Assembly (NCBI GenBank): GCA_022885665.1
Contig: JAGQDJ010000001.1
Location: forward strand, 62,001-126,000
Source: Triops longicaudatus
Lineage: Eukaryota > Arthropoda > Branchiopoda > Notostraca > Triopsidae
Reading direction: 5' to 3'
Length of the DNA stretch: 64,000 nucleotides
The number at the start of each line of letters is the position of its first letter. Positions within the stretch are counted from its first letter, which is position 1. Of the stretch, positions 1-14,100 are shown piece after piece. The position numbers were made by a program, and so were the translations under genes. The notes under the pieces are model-generated. The model was given only the letters and a program-made list of their open reading frames with translations. It did no database searches and was not told the origin of the DNA.

Positions 1-3000
1 GTCGTGACACGACGCACTTCGGCAAGACAGACAAGACGTGAAACTAACCAGGGTTAGGAACAGAGGTTGAGTTTACCCCCCACAAAAACACTGTTGGCCC
101 CCTCACCAAAAAGGATGAAGAACGCCGCCACGACACTGGGGAGCACTAGCGCAAACCCAGTACTAGAGTCTTTAACCCCAGCGTCGATATTACGCCCTGT
201 GTGAATACGCGCCGCTAGGGTCGTCCGTGTCGACGCTGCACTGACAATGACCTCGACGGCGGCGGCGTCGCCGATGCCGTCGACGGAAGCGACGACGAAC
301 GATGACCGGCTACATAACAGGCCTATGTTTTAACTCCTGAACCTTTTACCACTCCCTTTTTCACATAACTTGGTAAGCGCAAACGAAAAGTAAATCTCCC
401 TCTTTTCAACCTCCACCCTTCTATTTTGTCAATCCATATTCCTCAGCCGACAAGGCCTACTGGTTGCATCTGACTTGCACATCTTGTGGTTAAAGAGGAA
501 GTTGTACTGTCACAATTCTTTCGTCTTGCTTCCTCCATGTGAAATGAAATCACGCCGTTTCCAGTTACAGACGTTGAAAAGAAAGTCGATAGCGAAGGCA
601 AGTAATATGATAAACCTTGACCTTGTTTTTTTCCCTTAATGAAAAAAGTCGGAGACTGACTAATGATCTTAACGAGAGATGAGGATGTTAAAAAGAAAAG
701 CGTTTCAACCCCCATTCTCTCCCACGTATACATTTTTGGTTATTGCTCGTGCTTTCGCCCTTATCACCTCCCAACCCTCGCCACGTTGAAACTCGCACCT
801 TGATGACTGGTTTTATGGGAGCCTGACGCCAGAAAAAGAAGGTAAAACGAGCAAGTATTCTGCAGTTTTTGGGGTGGAGAAACGGCAACTGCTTCCACTA
901 GAGGCGCTGGAAGGTCAACGTCGGGAACGATCAATAATGCTTTTCACTCGGTCAACGTTGCTCCTTTGCGTATCACTACGGTATGGACGTTTTAACCCTC
1001 TCAAACCCTCCTCCCTTTAACAATCAATAGAACATAATAAAAGGCATGCGTGCCAATAGAAGTAGAAAAGGTCTTAAGCAAATAATAGAGGGGGATGCCT
1101 GATCCCATGACCTAACGAAACGAACATCTTGTATGGATGTACACTACTCGTATGACGTTTAGCTTTCACCCATTTTGTCAGCGTCCTGTGTTGGTTTTCC
1201 CTGCACAGCAAGGCTTCTTTCAGTCAGCATCCCGAGAATTTGAGAAACACGCCAGAACAAGGCGTTTGTATACCGGCCTAATTATACGTGGAGTATAGAA
1301 GACGAAAACCCTTTGGAGATTCCGAGAGCACGAAGAGGGTTTCGACACGCTTGCTTCATTTGGGCTGAGTGCTTGAGTCGGCCAGCAACGCATATCATTC
1401 CGTGGAAAAAAGACATTCTCTGGAATAGGAGGTCGACAAGTTCACTCTTGATGACAGTCGTGATTTCCCGTCACCGGAAGCGCAGCCTTTTTTCCGTGCT
1501 CGTAGTCACTTTCCTCCCGAAGAAGACATTGTAAGAAGGTAACTTTACATGGGACAAGAAGCTATGGATGCGTGGCTAACTGTAAGAGACATAGAAAGGC
1601 AAGCCTTTTCGCCTTACGTCTACCGTAAAAGGAGGCGCAGCTGTGCACACACATATGCACAACAATGCATGCACAGAACCAGAAGACAACACTTTTTGGG
1701 TCCATTTTCTGGCCTTTTCTCTTTCCACTATTTTTTTCTGCTGCTGCTTCGTGTCTCATAAAACGGGCCGGTACACAGCTTCGGTACGACGAGATTTATC
1801 GAACACGTGCCCATGTGACAAGACATGCCAAGTTTTAAAAAAACTCTGCCTGTTTAAGCCAGATGAGAAGGCTTTTGGACGGTAAGCGAGGGTAAATCTT
1901 TTTTACCATTTCACTTTTTTTTGCCGGTATGTGTAAGTGTGACTTGGTGTCCTGCCGTGGCTCCGCGTCTGGAAAATAAAGATGACTTCTATACTGGGAC
2001 CACTCGAAAAGGCTTTCCGGCTCGAGGACAAGTTCGTCCTGTAAATATGGCCTAGTGGACTCATAAAAGCATTCCTACTAGTCCGCTTTGGTGGAACATT
2101 TTTTTTTTTGGCTAGTTAAGGTTCTAATTTATTGTCTACTGGGGTATATGCAAATGATAAGAAGACAAGATTGAGTCAAGTCGCGAAGTTGACAGGACTG
2201 TGATTCAAGATCAAGGACTTCTGCGACGACTTCGCGTGACGGACGGCTCGTATTTGGGGGTCGCGGAGGGAAGAGATGTCCTGCGGCGAGCTAACTCAGT
2301 TCTGGAAAAGGGGCATGACAATCGCATTTTCTAATTATCCATCAGGTAACAAAGGATCTGATGGGGAGGAATGTGAAACAAGACCTACAATGGTTCATAA
2401 AGTTCCTTCTTCGTGATGGGGGTAAAAGGTAGATCTTTATTAGGTTTCCATTATCAAGTAGCCTTCACCGACTTCGCCGGCTTTTTTTCCTTATTGCAAA
2501 ACGAAACGCGAAAGCATAGTTACACATGAGGCAAGATGTAGCATGACCGCCCGTTTTTAGTAGCTGTCTACATCTTGGGATTGATCGTAACTCACTGATA
2601 AAGATTTATTTAGGCAAATGCGTTCCCACGATACAATCAGTCTTGTTTTCTTTCCCGGTCTCACAATTCGCAGTGGCAGTGTGCGCGCCAAGTTGGCTGG
2701 AACACGCTATGGGTATTTCTCCTTTAAATCTCTTGTTGCGCCTGACAGCTAGGCAAATACGCTGCATATACGGCTACGAGATGGCGCTAGCTGCCTGGAA
2801 AATTGCCTTTTATGACCTGGTGATGAAGTATTCACATGTCTCTTGAATACAGTAGGTAAGCGAATACATACGGGGAACCGTTATCGGTTATTAAAATAAA
2901 TAAAAAAACGTAAAAGTTAAGCTGTAGTCAAATACGTCGGTAGTTCTGTAATTGTTAAAATCTTTTCCCGAACACGTTCATAATAACTGTAAGAAACTTA

Positions 3001-4849
3001 CCCCCATGCGTAAAATTTGGTCGAACTTTACGGTTAAAAAGATAAAAAGCAGTATTACAATCGTTTCGAATTTTTCGATTGAAAAAATGTAGGGAACAGG
3101 ATTTCCTCGGTGTGTGAAATTAAATGTTTGCCAAATGTTTGAAGAAAGTTATTTGTTTTAATTGATTTTCTTTTTAATGTAAGCTTCAAATATTATTTAT
3201 CCACTGGAAAAAATCGCCCACTTTCACATACTTTATGTACTAAAGTAAAATGTATTGGAAGCTTTTTCTAGATAATTCTGGACATAGTACGGGTACTGTA
3301 CTCTAAAAGGAAAGGCCATTACAGAATTCTCATGCCTAACGCCACGGCCCTAACGCAAATGTGCCCCAACTTGGACTCGCGTGATTGTTCCTGTCCCGCA
3401 GCGTCGCTTTAGCCTGTATTGCCGTGCCGTTAGCATTGACCTCTTTGTTGGGGCCCTTTTTTATTCATGCATTATTTTTTTAATTATTATTATTTTTTTT
3501 AAAATACTGAACATCGACCTAGTGCTGTAGATATTGTTGCCACTAACGTTACTTGCAATTAAATTTTGTGAAACAGCGTTTATGAGAAAATACACCGCCA
3601 ATACGAAGAATACGTGTACTTCAGGCTTCAAAGACAATTGATGAAGAATTTTCCATTTTGCTCATGAGTTCTAGGAAGTAGTGAAATTGCTACCCAAGAA
3701 CTCTAGTACACTTAGTTCTTGACTTCTGGCCTCAGTTAATTTTGTTCTTTTATTGCCGAACAAAACGCTAAAAATAACCTGGGTTTTTCTTTCTCGCACG
3801 CACTTCTTGCTGCTTTCATATTTCCAACAAGTTCGCTTTTATTTATACGAGCGTCGACAGAGAGCTAGAGCTTAATTTGGGAGCCAAGGACAATATTGCT
3901 TCCCTACATTTGTTATCATTCTGTCAGTTAAGTTAAAATAACAAAAGAATGTTATACGCAAAATTCATATTGAGCGGAACGTCTGTCTACCAAAAAACTA
4001 AAAATATACAGCCGGTTTCTCGAAAAACTTTTTTCTCGCTTTATGATCCAAAATTTCGCGATGAGCAATATCATGCAGAGGATTTTTTATTGCGTGTTGG
4101 GAAATTTGTAGGAAATTTTTTCATTAGCTCTCTTAAACGGTGAAGAGAAAAAGGGAAAGTTATGATTCATATTTGAAAATGTTCTGAAAAAGGGCGCGAA
4201 ACTAGTAGGTCGTCTACCACATTAACCCTTAGGTGGCACTAGCAGTCGACTTAGAGTTCGACCATAAAAAACCCGCGAAGTTCAATAAACGTGAGGGTTT
4301 TGAAATTCCCTTAAATAAATCCAGCTTTCAGAAGGTTTCATACTACTTAAAGCAGAAGTACAGTTGATGCCGGGCTAGCGTGCAAGCGTCAATTGACCAA
4401 AAGCCTCAAATCGTGCTTAGACGTTGGGAAAGCAATGGCGAAATGTTGAAGTTGTATGCATGCAATAAAAAAAAAGAAAAGGGAGGAAGAAAAATTTTGA
4501 ATGGAAACTTTACGTGGTTCATAAGGAGTAAAATTATCGTGCGGCATAAAAGCTTCTGCGAAAAGAAGAAATACGGAGCTGTAATGCTGAGAGGTGGAAT
4601 CTCAGACGCAGCAAACAATCAAAAGAGGTTGAGCGATAAGAGAAAAAGGCGTTTGCGTCTGAGGAATTAAGTAACACGCATCGAAGGGAAAAAGGTGTTG
4701 GGGGACTTTTCGCTACGCATAAACAGCTCCCTTGGCTGTTGCAGAGGCTGTTTTGTAATTAATCCTTCGGTGTAAAGCAAGCAATAGAAACACTCTGGTG
4801 AGCTACGGACGACGATACGGTAATATATGTCGGGTAGAAAGTTCCTTAC

Positions 4850-4919
4850 CTTTAGCCAGGGACGCACTCCGTGATAAAGTGCCATGATTCGGACTCGCCT
4901 GAATCCTGGACTCCGCCTC
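4850..4919 (-). other. Exon-like piece, minus strand, unassigned
   Basis: On the minus strand an acceptor-like sequence ending in gcattgcag precedes 70 bases that read as 23 codons with a Ser-rich, coding-looking end (TLSRSASLAK), followed by a consensus-like donor gtaagg. A following acceptor at about 4,742 would add only a few codons before a stop. No upstream partner exon was found, and the peptide matches no family I know. It may be chance. Confidence 0.15.
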
Positions 4920-5606
4920 CTGCAATGCAATCAAGACTCCAATTAACTATCCTTTAGTGGATTCCAAGACAAAAACATCACTCAAACGACCCAATCTATG
5001 ACCATCTGGGTGACCATTCCACCGTTCTCCCTCGTCTATATTTCGTCCATCAAGACCGAAATCAATATGTTCGTACATAAGTTCACAGAACCAATATTTC
5101 TCCACATGTGTGTACCAGAAAAAAAGTAACACGCACCAAAGGGTAAAAGCGTAAGTGGTATGCTTAGTAACCTACATAGCGAAAGTTTCCACATAACATG
5201 GAAAGAAAAAATCCTAAAGATAAAAAAGGAGGAGACTGCGCCAGGTAATAGCTACATATGCCCTCGAATTCCCCGGAGACCTTTTCGCCTCTTTTGTTTT
5301 CCTTCTCCAACACCTTTCGCTTGAATCGTATTTGCCTTAACTATTGCAGCCTCTCTCTTCTTCACAGTGGGTTCTTTAGGCACTCGGGAAAATTTTTAAT
5401 AGGGTAATATGTAATCAGCCTTTTCCACACACAGGTTCAGATCGGTTATATGTGCCAAGCCTAAAAAATAGCGAGGGCCCAAAAAGCCTTGTTTATTCTT
5501 TTGCGGAGGGAGTTTAAATTGGAGTCCTTCAACACCCACCGTCCATCGCTGTGAGAATAGTAAAACAGGCGGTGTGTTCTTTTTTCTCTCTTTCTTTCCC
5601 CAGTTG

Positions 5607-5654
5607 TTTGGCACCTGCGTCCCCTGCTTTTCTTGAAGAAAAGCAGGTGCCAAA
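5607..5654. repeat. Near-perfect palindrome with a 9-base bulge
   Basis: The arms are tttggcacctgc and ttttctt on the left, and their exact reverse complement aagaaaagcaggtgccaaa on the right. The left arm is interrupted by nine extra bases (gtcccctgc) that partly duplicate neighbouring sequence. As RNA or single-stranded DNA this would fold into a 19-bp stem with almost no loop. No gene is near it. Confidence 0.6.
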
Positions 5655-6955
5655 CGTATCCCGTACACATGCACGTAAGAAATCAAGAAACGCGCTTCGC
5701 ATGCCGTAGCATATTCCTTACCACAAAATTCCTAGACCGACGCAAATGAGAACTTGGACTTTCAAAGGAGAGGAAGTAACAAAGAAAGATACGGGAAAAG
5801 GGGTATACCCCACAATAACTCATTTGCATTCAAGTTACGTTCTTTTACAAGTCTTTAACAAGCCTCAATCTCTCCGTTTCTTCTATTCCGCTTGTCCTAT
5901 TTCTCTTTTTCGTACCCACACTATTTCGCAGTTTCTTATGACAGATCGTGTACTGCCTGCCAGCGACAATATCTGTGAAAACTCCTAGGATTGATAACCA
6001 TATCATGGCTATCTTAATACCCCTGGAACCTTTTGATCTTTTCCTTTTAAAAAAAGTGTCTGTACGTGCTGCGTCTCACTGCTGGCGTACGTTGCTTGTT
6101 TTCAGCCTAAAATAAACCATCCATCTGAGAAAAATCTTTTGAAACCCCAATTTTCGAAAACAAATGGGGCGCCATTCCTATCTTCTCTCTGTGCTCTCCT
6201 TTTTAATACTCATCCCTAGTTGCGTGGTCGTTCGTTTTCTGGGATTAAACATTTCTAAATTTACTTGTCTAATTTTATACCTGCTTCTCTTTGGGCTTAT
6301 GACTGTTTCCCCACCGTAACCAAGCCAACCAGCGTGGTCCAACAGGCATCTTCTTGTCTTGACGGACAATCTTTCAAAAACATGCAACGGCGAAACTATG
6401 CAATACGAGGATCAGGCTTCTAGGGAAAATTCCCGCACACAGTCGTTGCGTAGAGGCTTTAAGAAGATGTTAGAAAATCGGACGAACTACTGTGTTTTCA
6501 GGTAACAATAGACAGGTGCGTGAATCACTGACTCCATCAGGAACCATGTCCCCCCTGCTGTACACCTAGAAAAGAATAAAAATTGCCAATCAGATTATAT
6601 ATATGTATAAAAAACGAGCCACTGAGTTCCAACACTGGGCGTCTATACTATGTAGCCTGCGCATGCAACCTTCATTATCTAAGGAACCCCTTACGTTATT
6701 TATCACCTGCAAGGGTCCAAACCCCCTGCAACCCCGCAAGTTCCATAACGGACGTTCGATAGATGTGCTACGAGTCACGGCACCAGCGAAGATTTACTCC
6801 AACGCATTTTCGATATACAATATAAACTTTGATACCAACGCTTATCGCTCACAAGTCCCAAAGGATTTTCCCCGAAAGCTTTCGCAGCTGACCGCGAGCT
6901 CAAAGACTACATTATTTGGACCGTAAACGTGGGAACATCCGACATACAATACACG

Positions 6956-7060
6956 CAAAAAAATATATATAAATAATTAAATAACAAAAATAAATAAATA
7001 AATAAATAATAAACATAAAAAATATATTATAAAAACATAAAAAATATATATAAAAATAAA
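6956..7060. repeat. AT-rich low-complexity block
   Basis: About 100 bases are almost free of G and C, made of runs of A, taaa repeats (about 6,990-7,010) and tatata tracts. I see no coding or RNA gene signal in it. Confidence 0.85.
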
Positions 7061-10000
7061 GCATCTGCTTGCTTTCGAGATCAAGATAAGAAACGACGAC
7101 TTTGATTATACTGTTCTATGTCCCCTTAACTCAATCCGTATTACGGCGCCATTAAAAGCGGCAACCTTTCGCTCTCCGCTTTCACAGCTGTGCTATTCAA
7201 AAACGCGCAGGGCAGCTTCTTCTTCAGCCGTATACACAAGGTGCAAGAAAGTAATGCAAGAAGACAAAATAGCGGTAAACAAAAAAGCGAGCGAATTAAA
7301 GGTGGAAGTCGAAAGGAAGCGTATCTAATACGGATAACAAGAAGAGGCACCAAAGGGTTGCGGAGTAATTAAGTTGGCGGCCATTTTGGCATGGCTGTCT
7401 TTCATATCGCGCTATTAATTTTTATTTGTGTTTCATAAAATGAGAAGCTGTATGGATAGCGGGTGTATTTAATCTCCTTCTGAGGATGTCTTCGTTTGGC
7501 ATTCTTTTCTTGAATAAATCACGTAATATGAAGCAAACATATTTTTCTTTTTGACCGAGAACATTGTTTAGTTTGGAGGCGTTCAGAGTGGTAATACTTC
7601 CTGTCGACGTCATGTGAGTGTTTAATAGCTACCGATTTTTTTTTTTGGTTGTTTGTCTCAGTCGAAAGCTATGAAACTGACGCTGAATTGTGTCATCGCT
7701 GTTTCTGCCTAACCTTCTATCCTTTCCATTGAAGATGTCTCAGGGATGAAAAGCTTGAAGATTTTGAGAAGAAACTACTCTTTTGTTCAACGTTATAACA
7801 GCGTCTGCCAACTCTCCTTTTCTAGATGATGAGATAGCGGCAAGGGGCTTAGTAATTAAACACATTGTCGGGCGAGAGAAAAAGAAAACAATTTCGACCT
7901 GTAACAGAAAATGAACTTGTCTTGAGCTGCCTTCATTCAATCTTTTTCTTCGTGAGAAATTAAACTAGACTATGGAACCGAAGACGCGCAATACGGCAAT
8001 AAGAGGAGCAGTACTATCAACAAGAGTCAAGGCAGAAATAAAACAATAAGGTTCTCTAGACAAAACACAAGAAGAGGCAAGAATGAAGAGACATTTTTTT
8101 GAAAAAAAAAACGTAGGAAAAGACAAAGCACTTATTGAGAGAATGTGAATTACAGTCCGAAAACTAACCCTATTTCTGAAAGATCCTGGTTCCCCTCTTG
8201 GCCGCTTACGTGAAGAGGAAAATGAAGCAAAGGTGAGTCGTGTTTAGAAGGCAGAATAGGAATGCTACATGCAAATGAGCTTCTCTGAAAAGTTTCCGCT
8301 TTCATGGCCTGCATTCAAAACATTTGCCTACGAAACGCATAAAAAATTAAGACAGATAGCTTTTACGTCTGAGCAAAAAAGCAAGGGAAATAAATAGAAG
8401 AATTTATAAGAGCCTGTAAGGAGCCTATACTCAACCACGACACCAATTATATTTTTCATAATGAGCTTGTGTCGGGAATAAACAACGAAAGCCGTTGAGA
8501 TCCCAGGCACTGATTAAGAAGAAGAAGAATACAAAAAAAAGAAAACACGGAAACCTCGGGATATATAAAACAATTTTCTATCCCAAGGTTAAGGACAGCG
8601 TCAGTAAAATACATGAGAAAGAGAGTGAGGGCGCCGTTGCGAGCGACACAACGAAGTAAATGAAGAATAGGGTAGTACGGAATACCGGCAAAAAACTCAG
8701 GCGTGAAACCAAGAAAATGCTGTAAATCTGTCGTTGTAATGAGAGCGGATGGGAAGGAAGGTTGACTTACTTTTTGTTTTAAAGATAAGAGTAAAATCCG
8801 GAATATAGAGCAAGAACTTGTCACTTTCTCACACTCTCCGTGCTATTTCTTGTATTCTACTATTATATGCCAAGCAATGTCACATTAGCTAAACAGTCAG
8901 TGTAGCTACACCGAAACACAACGTAAAAAATCAGGTGATTAAACACTTTGCCAAAAATGCAACTCAAAAAAAGATCAAATAAAAAGTCACGTAAAGCGGA
9001 TTTGCGCACCGAAAGTTGTTGCAATTTGTCGACGCCGCAAAATAACACACAGAAACGCACACATACAACACAGTACTCAGGTAAGGTTCAAACCACAACT
9101 AAAACAAGGGTGTTTCACGTTTGGTGGGCTCTCCGGCAGTAAGGTTGCAAGTAATCTGTGCGGCATCTTTCAACGTTCTGACAGTGTTTCGCGTAATCAT
9201 GGGTCCCTATATCCTGTAGGAGTAGGGCAGGCAGTAAGAGGCGTTGCTTGAGTCAGTGCGCTGCAGGGAAGGTCACGCCTCCTCGCTTAAGTAACGTTCT
9301 ATGTCCCTTCGACTTCGTATGCCGCATACACCGACTTCGTGCGGCAACTGACTTTCCGGCCATTGGGCACAACTGTCACACGATATTCAGTCCCGGTCAG
9401 TACGGTAGTTGAGTAGCACCGAAGGCGAAACCTAGATAAGAAAAATATAGTAATAAGATTTAGGTTAGGACGACCAACGCCGAACGATGTGATGAGAAAT
9501 GGGTACTTAACATGCCGATCTTGCTGTCTTGACACTTTTTCTCCATCTTTACGAGTTTTCCTAGGTTTAGAGGGACAGAAATAAAATTCCTCCAGAAGCT
9601 GTTCTTTAACACCACCCCGCCCACCCACACACCCACCAAAAAATCGACGCTAAAATCCGTAATCATTTCCTCTCCTCTTTTCTTCTTGCCCACGACCTTC
9701 CTTTTTTCAAATATACATTCAGTTGTTCCGTCTTTCTTTTCGCAATGAACAACCGCGCACTCCTATGTCGGCTTAATACGTGACCAAAGCAACTAAAAGC
9801 GACGCGAATCGGGTTCGGAATTCCGACTATAGCCAACCTTCACCGGGTTTTCTTGACAGGACTCCCATTCCGCTGTCTTTTGCTTCTAAAATCCCTTTGA
9901 AAGCCTGAAGTGAACGAAAGAGTACAGGAGAAAAAAATACGATGAGAAAAGGGAAAGGGGAGGGAAAAAAGAGATGTTGGACAAGAAAGACACAGATGGG

Positions 10001-11001
10001 GAACCGTCCTATATGCGTCCAGCATCCATTTCTGCGTTGCTTGCGAGGTCTATTTGCTTTCAAATACCTTCCGCGGCGGCTTGTTGACTTGCCATCTCCA
10101 AGATCCTTGTTAATCTTCGCCACGCTCTTGACAAGTCCAAATTCAGCAAGGTTTCAGCACCTCTCTCCCTTGCTCTCCACTTATAAACATAAACAAACCG
10201 CTTGTGAAAAACGCTTGTACATTTGTTGTCCATGGTAGCGAGTTGAGCCTAAACCATGTAGAAGTTAAATAGGTACATTTGACAATAGAAAAAATGTCAG
10301 GTAGTGAAATCGTGACGTTGCATGACAGAAACGTGTCTTGTTAATCTGGTTTTCTTCTTGTTGCGCTTTGCATACTAATTCCGCAGCGTCATGGGCCCTT
10401 CTTGTAGGCCTATGTTGTAAAAAGTCAGGAAATCTCAAGTTTTCTTCCTTAGAAAGGTTCTGGTCAGTACAGGTTAACTTAAAGGAAGTTCCTTTTCACG
10501 GTCTTCTTTACGAGTCCCGAAAAGAAACGTGAGGCATAAGGGGCCAAGAAGGGGAGAAACGCAGAAAAGTACATGTAACTAAATAGATACGCGTGGGACT
10601 TAGGGTCTATCGTAAATAAAGATTATACACGTCTACCTTCATTTGCGGTTCAGCAATAGATAGCCGGACGTTGGTGTTAAAGAATTTTGAGTCAAAAGGT
10701 TTCTCCTCGTGACTACGTCCGCCTTGGCACTTATTCAATGCCGCATCTAAGGAAAACCGCAGCTAAGCTTAGCCAACTTAGACGAATACCCTAAAACTAG
10801 CCAGAAAATGGACTTTTTCATCTTCATTATGCTTCTCTTCCTTCCCCCCCAGGACTTTTATTGACCCAACCTTCGGCTTCGCTCCCAACAAGGACGTGAG
10901 GCTGCTTTGGAGTACCAGCACTAACATTTTCAAGTGAAAAGTAAGTCACGCACGCAACGTTTTTCCCGCAAACTTGGGGTAGAAGTGTTTGTTGTGTGTC
11001 T

Positions 11002-11007
11002 TTTATT
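11002..11007 (-). terminator. Likely TMF1 polyadenylation signal
   Basis: TTTATT on the plus strand is AATAAA on the minus strand. It lies about 160 bases past the TMF1 stop codon in the direction of transcription, a normal 3' UTR distance. Confidence 0.55.
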
Positions 11008-11168
11008 CAAGCATGTACACAATCTACACAGTCAGTGCAACTCATCTTTTTCTTCACGCCGCCACCAAACCCAATTGAAAGCCCGCAGTGCATAATAAAC
11101 GCTTGAGGGAATGTCTCGGCTTAATTTTCTTATATATATTTACACACGGATAACATCATTAATCACAT

Positions 11169-14100
11169 TCAACTTCGCAGTAGCTGGTCAATCTGGAAAG
11201 ACAGCAAAAAACACGTTCACTGAAACCTTTCATATTTATACCTTGATCTCTCTTGCTAGATGCATGCAAAGGAATAATTGGGCTGAAATAACTTGAAGGC
11301 TTCTTACCTGAGCTTTATACATTTCCTTCACGTCTAACAAGTCCAACCTTAGCTCTTCCGTTTCTTCTATTTTCTCACCATATAACTGGAATGAAAACAA
11401 GTTATCAACATTAGTCAAACAGGTCATGTGAAAAAAAGTGGAAAAAATGAGTTGTATTTTTTGTATCTTTCTTTTCTTTTTCGTTTGTAACCCCCTACCT
11501 GTAACAAGGCGTTATACTTTGTCTCCAAATCTGCGTGTAATGCTTTCAGAGCCTCCAATTCCTGAGCCTGGTTGGCCAAAGTCTCGTTCACACTTAAGAG
11601 CTTGGACAGCTCTTGAGTCAAGGATTCTCGCGTTCTTTCTTGGTGCAACAATTCTAATTGCAGCTGACTCACTTCACCTAATAGGAAACAATCAAAACAG
11701 GCCTGTCAGTCCGTTTTAAAGTTTCCAAAAGCCTCTTTGTTACCTTCTCGGAGTTTCAATTGCGCTTGTAGATTCTCTAACACAGAAGTGCCACCCCTGA
11801 GCACGTCAAACGTGCTACTCCGAGGCACTGGAGTGGTAATGCCACCTTCAAAGATGTCATCCTACATTTTCAAACGTTTAGGTTTTGTTTGTTTTTTGTC
11901 TTTTGATGCTGAAAATTCTCGGAACATCGTTTTCAGATATTTACCTGGGCGGCCCAAGGATTGCTTGTAAAGGACTCGGTTAAAGAATTGCTTCCAGAAA
12001 GACGGCTTAAACTTGGTGTAGGACTCTGACGGGGCGTTTCCGAATCGTGACTAAGGTTGGAGGTTGTTTCTTCTAACACGTCTTGGATTTGAGGCTCCAA
12101 ATGTGAGAAACTTTGGGGTTCAGTGCTTTTGGCCTGCAAGTGAAGGCACTTTTGACGCTCAGCATCCAACGCCGTACGTTCTATGGCAAGTTCTTGCTGC
12201 AAAGAAATCATTTGCTGCTTCAGATCCTCCATTTGAGAGGTTAAACTGCTTTTCTCCCCTTCTAGCTCCGAACGGTGCCTTGAAAAGCAAATAAAAGACG
12301 TGAGCGTCTAACCGTTTGACGCTTGCTTTTTGTTTCTTCTTTCAAATAAAAAAAAAAGAAGAAGAAAGGTGGCCGTACTTTTCTAGCGCCGATGCTTTCT
12401 TTTCTAACTCCTCTTTCCAGCGGGTCAAATCAAATTCAAGTCTGCTTTTATCCTCGCTCAGAAGTCTAATTTGCTGCTCCCAGAGACTGGTCTTATTTTG
12501 CAACACCACGTAAGCTTCTATAGCTTGTTTTTCTTTCTCTACTGCTCGTTCGCATTTTCTTTGCGCTTCACCTAACATTGAACAAAAAAAGAAAATAATT
12601 GTAAAGGGAGGAAAAAATCGTAAGAAAAGTGTCAATTGCCACAGATGTCAAAGGCACATGGTCGTTACTTAGTTTTGCAGTAAGCGCCTGTTCCAGTTTC
12701 TCTTCGTTAGCTCGCTGTGCAGTCAAAGTTGCCTGTAAGGCTTCAATCTGCCTCAGCAAAGGTTTCGTAGCAGCAGCGATATCATTATTTTGCGCGTCAA
12801 CCGCTCGCTCAGCTTGTTCCAATCGTTGCATGATACGCGAGCCTTCTTGGCGCAAAGCCTCCACTTGTTTGCCATGCTCCACTTCCCTGACTGTCAACGC
12901 TCTGTTCAGCTCTTCCATCCTGGCTAACAACTGTTGTTGTTCTTCCATATGGCGTTGTTTAGCTTCTTCTAATGCAACTTGCAACTCTTGGCGGACGGAA
13001 AGCTCCAAACTAAGCGCTTTTTGCGCCTCCTCGGCTTCTTTGACTTGCGCGGATGCTTTGAAGTCTTCCAACTCCCTAGTTTACGGTAAATAAGTAAACT
13101 AGCTCAGAAGAACAATACAGGTCCATGAGACAGGATATCATCTTACTTTGTCGCGCGCTCAGCTGTTGCTCGAAGAATGTCACATTCACACAGCAATTCT
13201 TTAATCTGACTACGTGCGACCTGCAATTCTCTGTCAAACTGCGAGTTGGCTTGGGTTAGCTGCCGCACGGCTTCAATTTGGCTTCGTTCCAGTTCTTCTT
13301 TAGCGGCTAAAGATTTTTTCAGACGATCAACGTCCTTACTCAAATCTTCTATCTGATCGCTGCTCACCAAAAAAGTTAAAACGGGGTTTAGGAAATAGTA
13401 CGGCAAGTCTTTAATTTTTTTTTAGGAGAGTTTTACTTTTGGCTTTTGATGATATTCTCTGTCTCTTTTTCTTTGGTACGCATTTTCTTTATTAAATTCG
13501 ACATGAGAAGCTGTTTCTTGGAAAGTTTTTCTCCCTCATCCCGTAGCTCGTCCGCTAACTTGTCTTTGTCGGCTAATTGTTGTTTCAGTTCTTCAACGGA
13601 TGTTTTCTCGTTCTTTAATTGCTATTCCTTTTCCGATTAACGTCTTGTACTCCTCAACATCGTATCTTTTTACCTCATACTGTTTACTCAGCGTTTCTTT
13701 CTCTAAATTGGCTTGTTGAAGTTTCTTTTCCATGTTGGAGAACCTCAAGGCAAAGTCTTCTGTCATTCGGCGAATCGCGTTCGCTTCCGTTTCTCGCATC
13801 TTTTCCAATCCGTCAAGTTTGCTACCGAACGGGACGGGTTACAGTAAGCGCACGTAGGTTTCGGAAACTCAATTTGAAACTTGTTACCTCTTTGCAGCCG
13901 CATTTTCCTCCTCGAGTGCGGCATTCAAGCGACTAAGTTCAATCAGCTTCGTTTCCCTAGCTTCCAAAACCCGTGACAGATCTGCCACGCGCTAAATCCC
14001 CAAATTGGAAGACGGGATTTATTCGAAATGTACCGTAAATAGCTAAAGTTTCTTACTTTCATCAAATTGTCTGTCGCAGGTGAACAACTTTCATCCGATC

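Larger units (their letters stand above)
1..10990. other. Long stretch with no supportable gene
   Basis: I see no open frame here that resembles a known family, and no chain of exons with compatible phases. Open frames are short, mostly lack a plausible start and do not continue across convincing splice sites. The first 300 bases are richer in CG-containing triplets (about 240-300) than the rest, and I could not assign this a role. Small structures inside it (a bulged palindrome, an AT-rich block and one exon-like piece on the minus strand) are listed separately. The right end lies downstream of TMF1, which is transcribed leftwards into this region. Confidence 0.5.

Noticed and set aside
5461..5568. 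Possible C-terminal exon on the minus strand (DGRWVLKDSNLNSLRKRINK) after acceptor ttctcacag
   Set aside because: Attractive acceptor but no upstream exon with matching phase, and the peptide matches nothing I know. Left as chance.
6603..6926. A 107-codon plus-strand frame
   Set aside because: Overlapping open frame on the other strand, no coding-like motif, and it runs straight into an AT-rich block without regulatory or splice signals.
7740..7900. Minus-strand segment after acceptor ttttctgttacag that stays open for about 53 codons to a stop
   Set aside because: No upstream exon found and the composition is not distinctive.
8456..8824. A 122-codon hydrophobic minus-strand frame that might be a membrane protein
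   Set aside because: Phe/Leu-rich frames arise easily from the antisense of A-rich DNA. There are no splice partners and no domain, and an overlapping frame looks equally hydrophobic.
12629..13093. A 154-codon plus-strand open frame
   Set aside because: It is exactly antisense to the long coiled-coil exon of TMF1. Its Ser/Cys-rich content is the complement of Glu/Gln/Ala codons.
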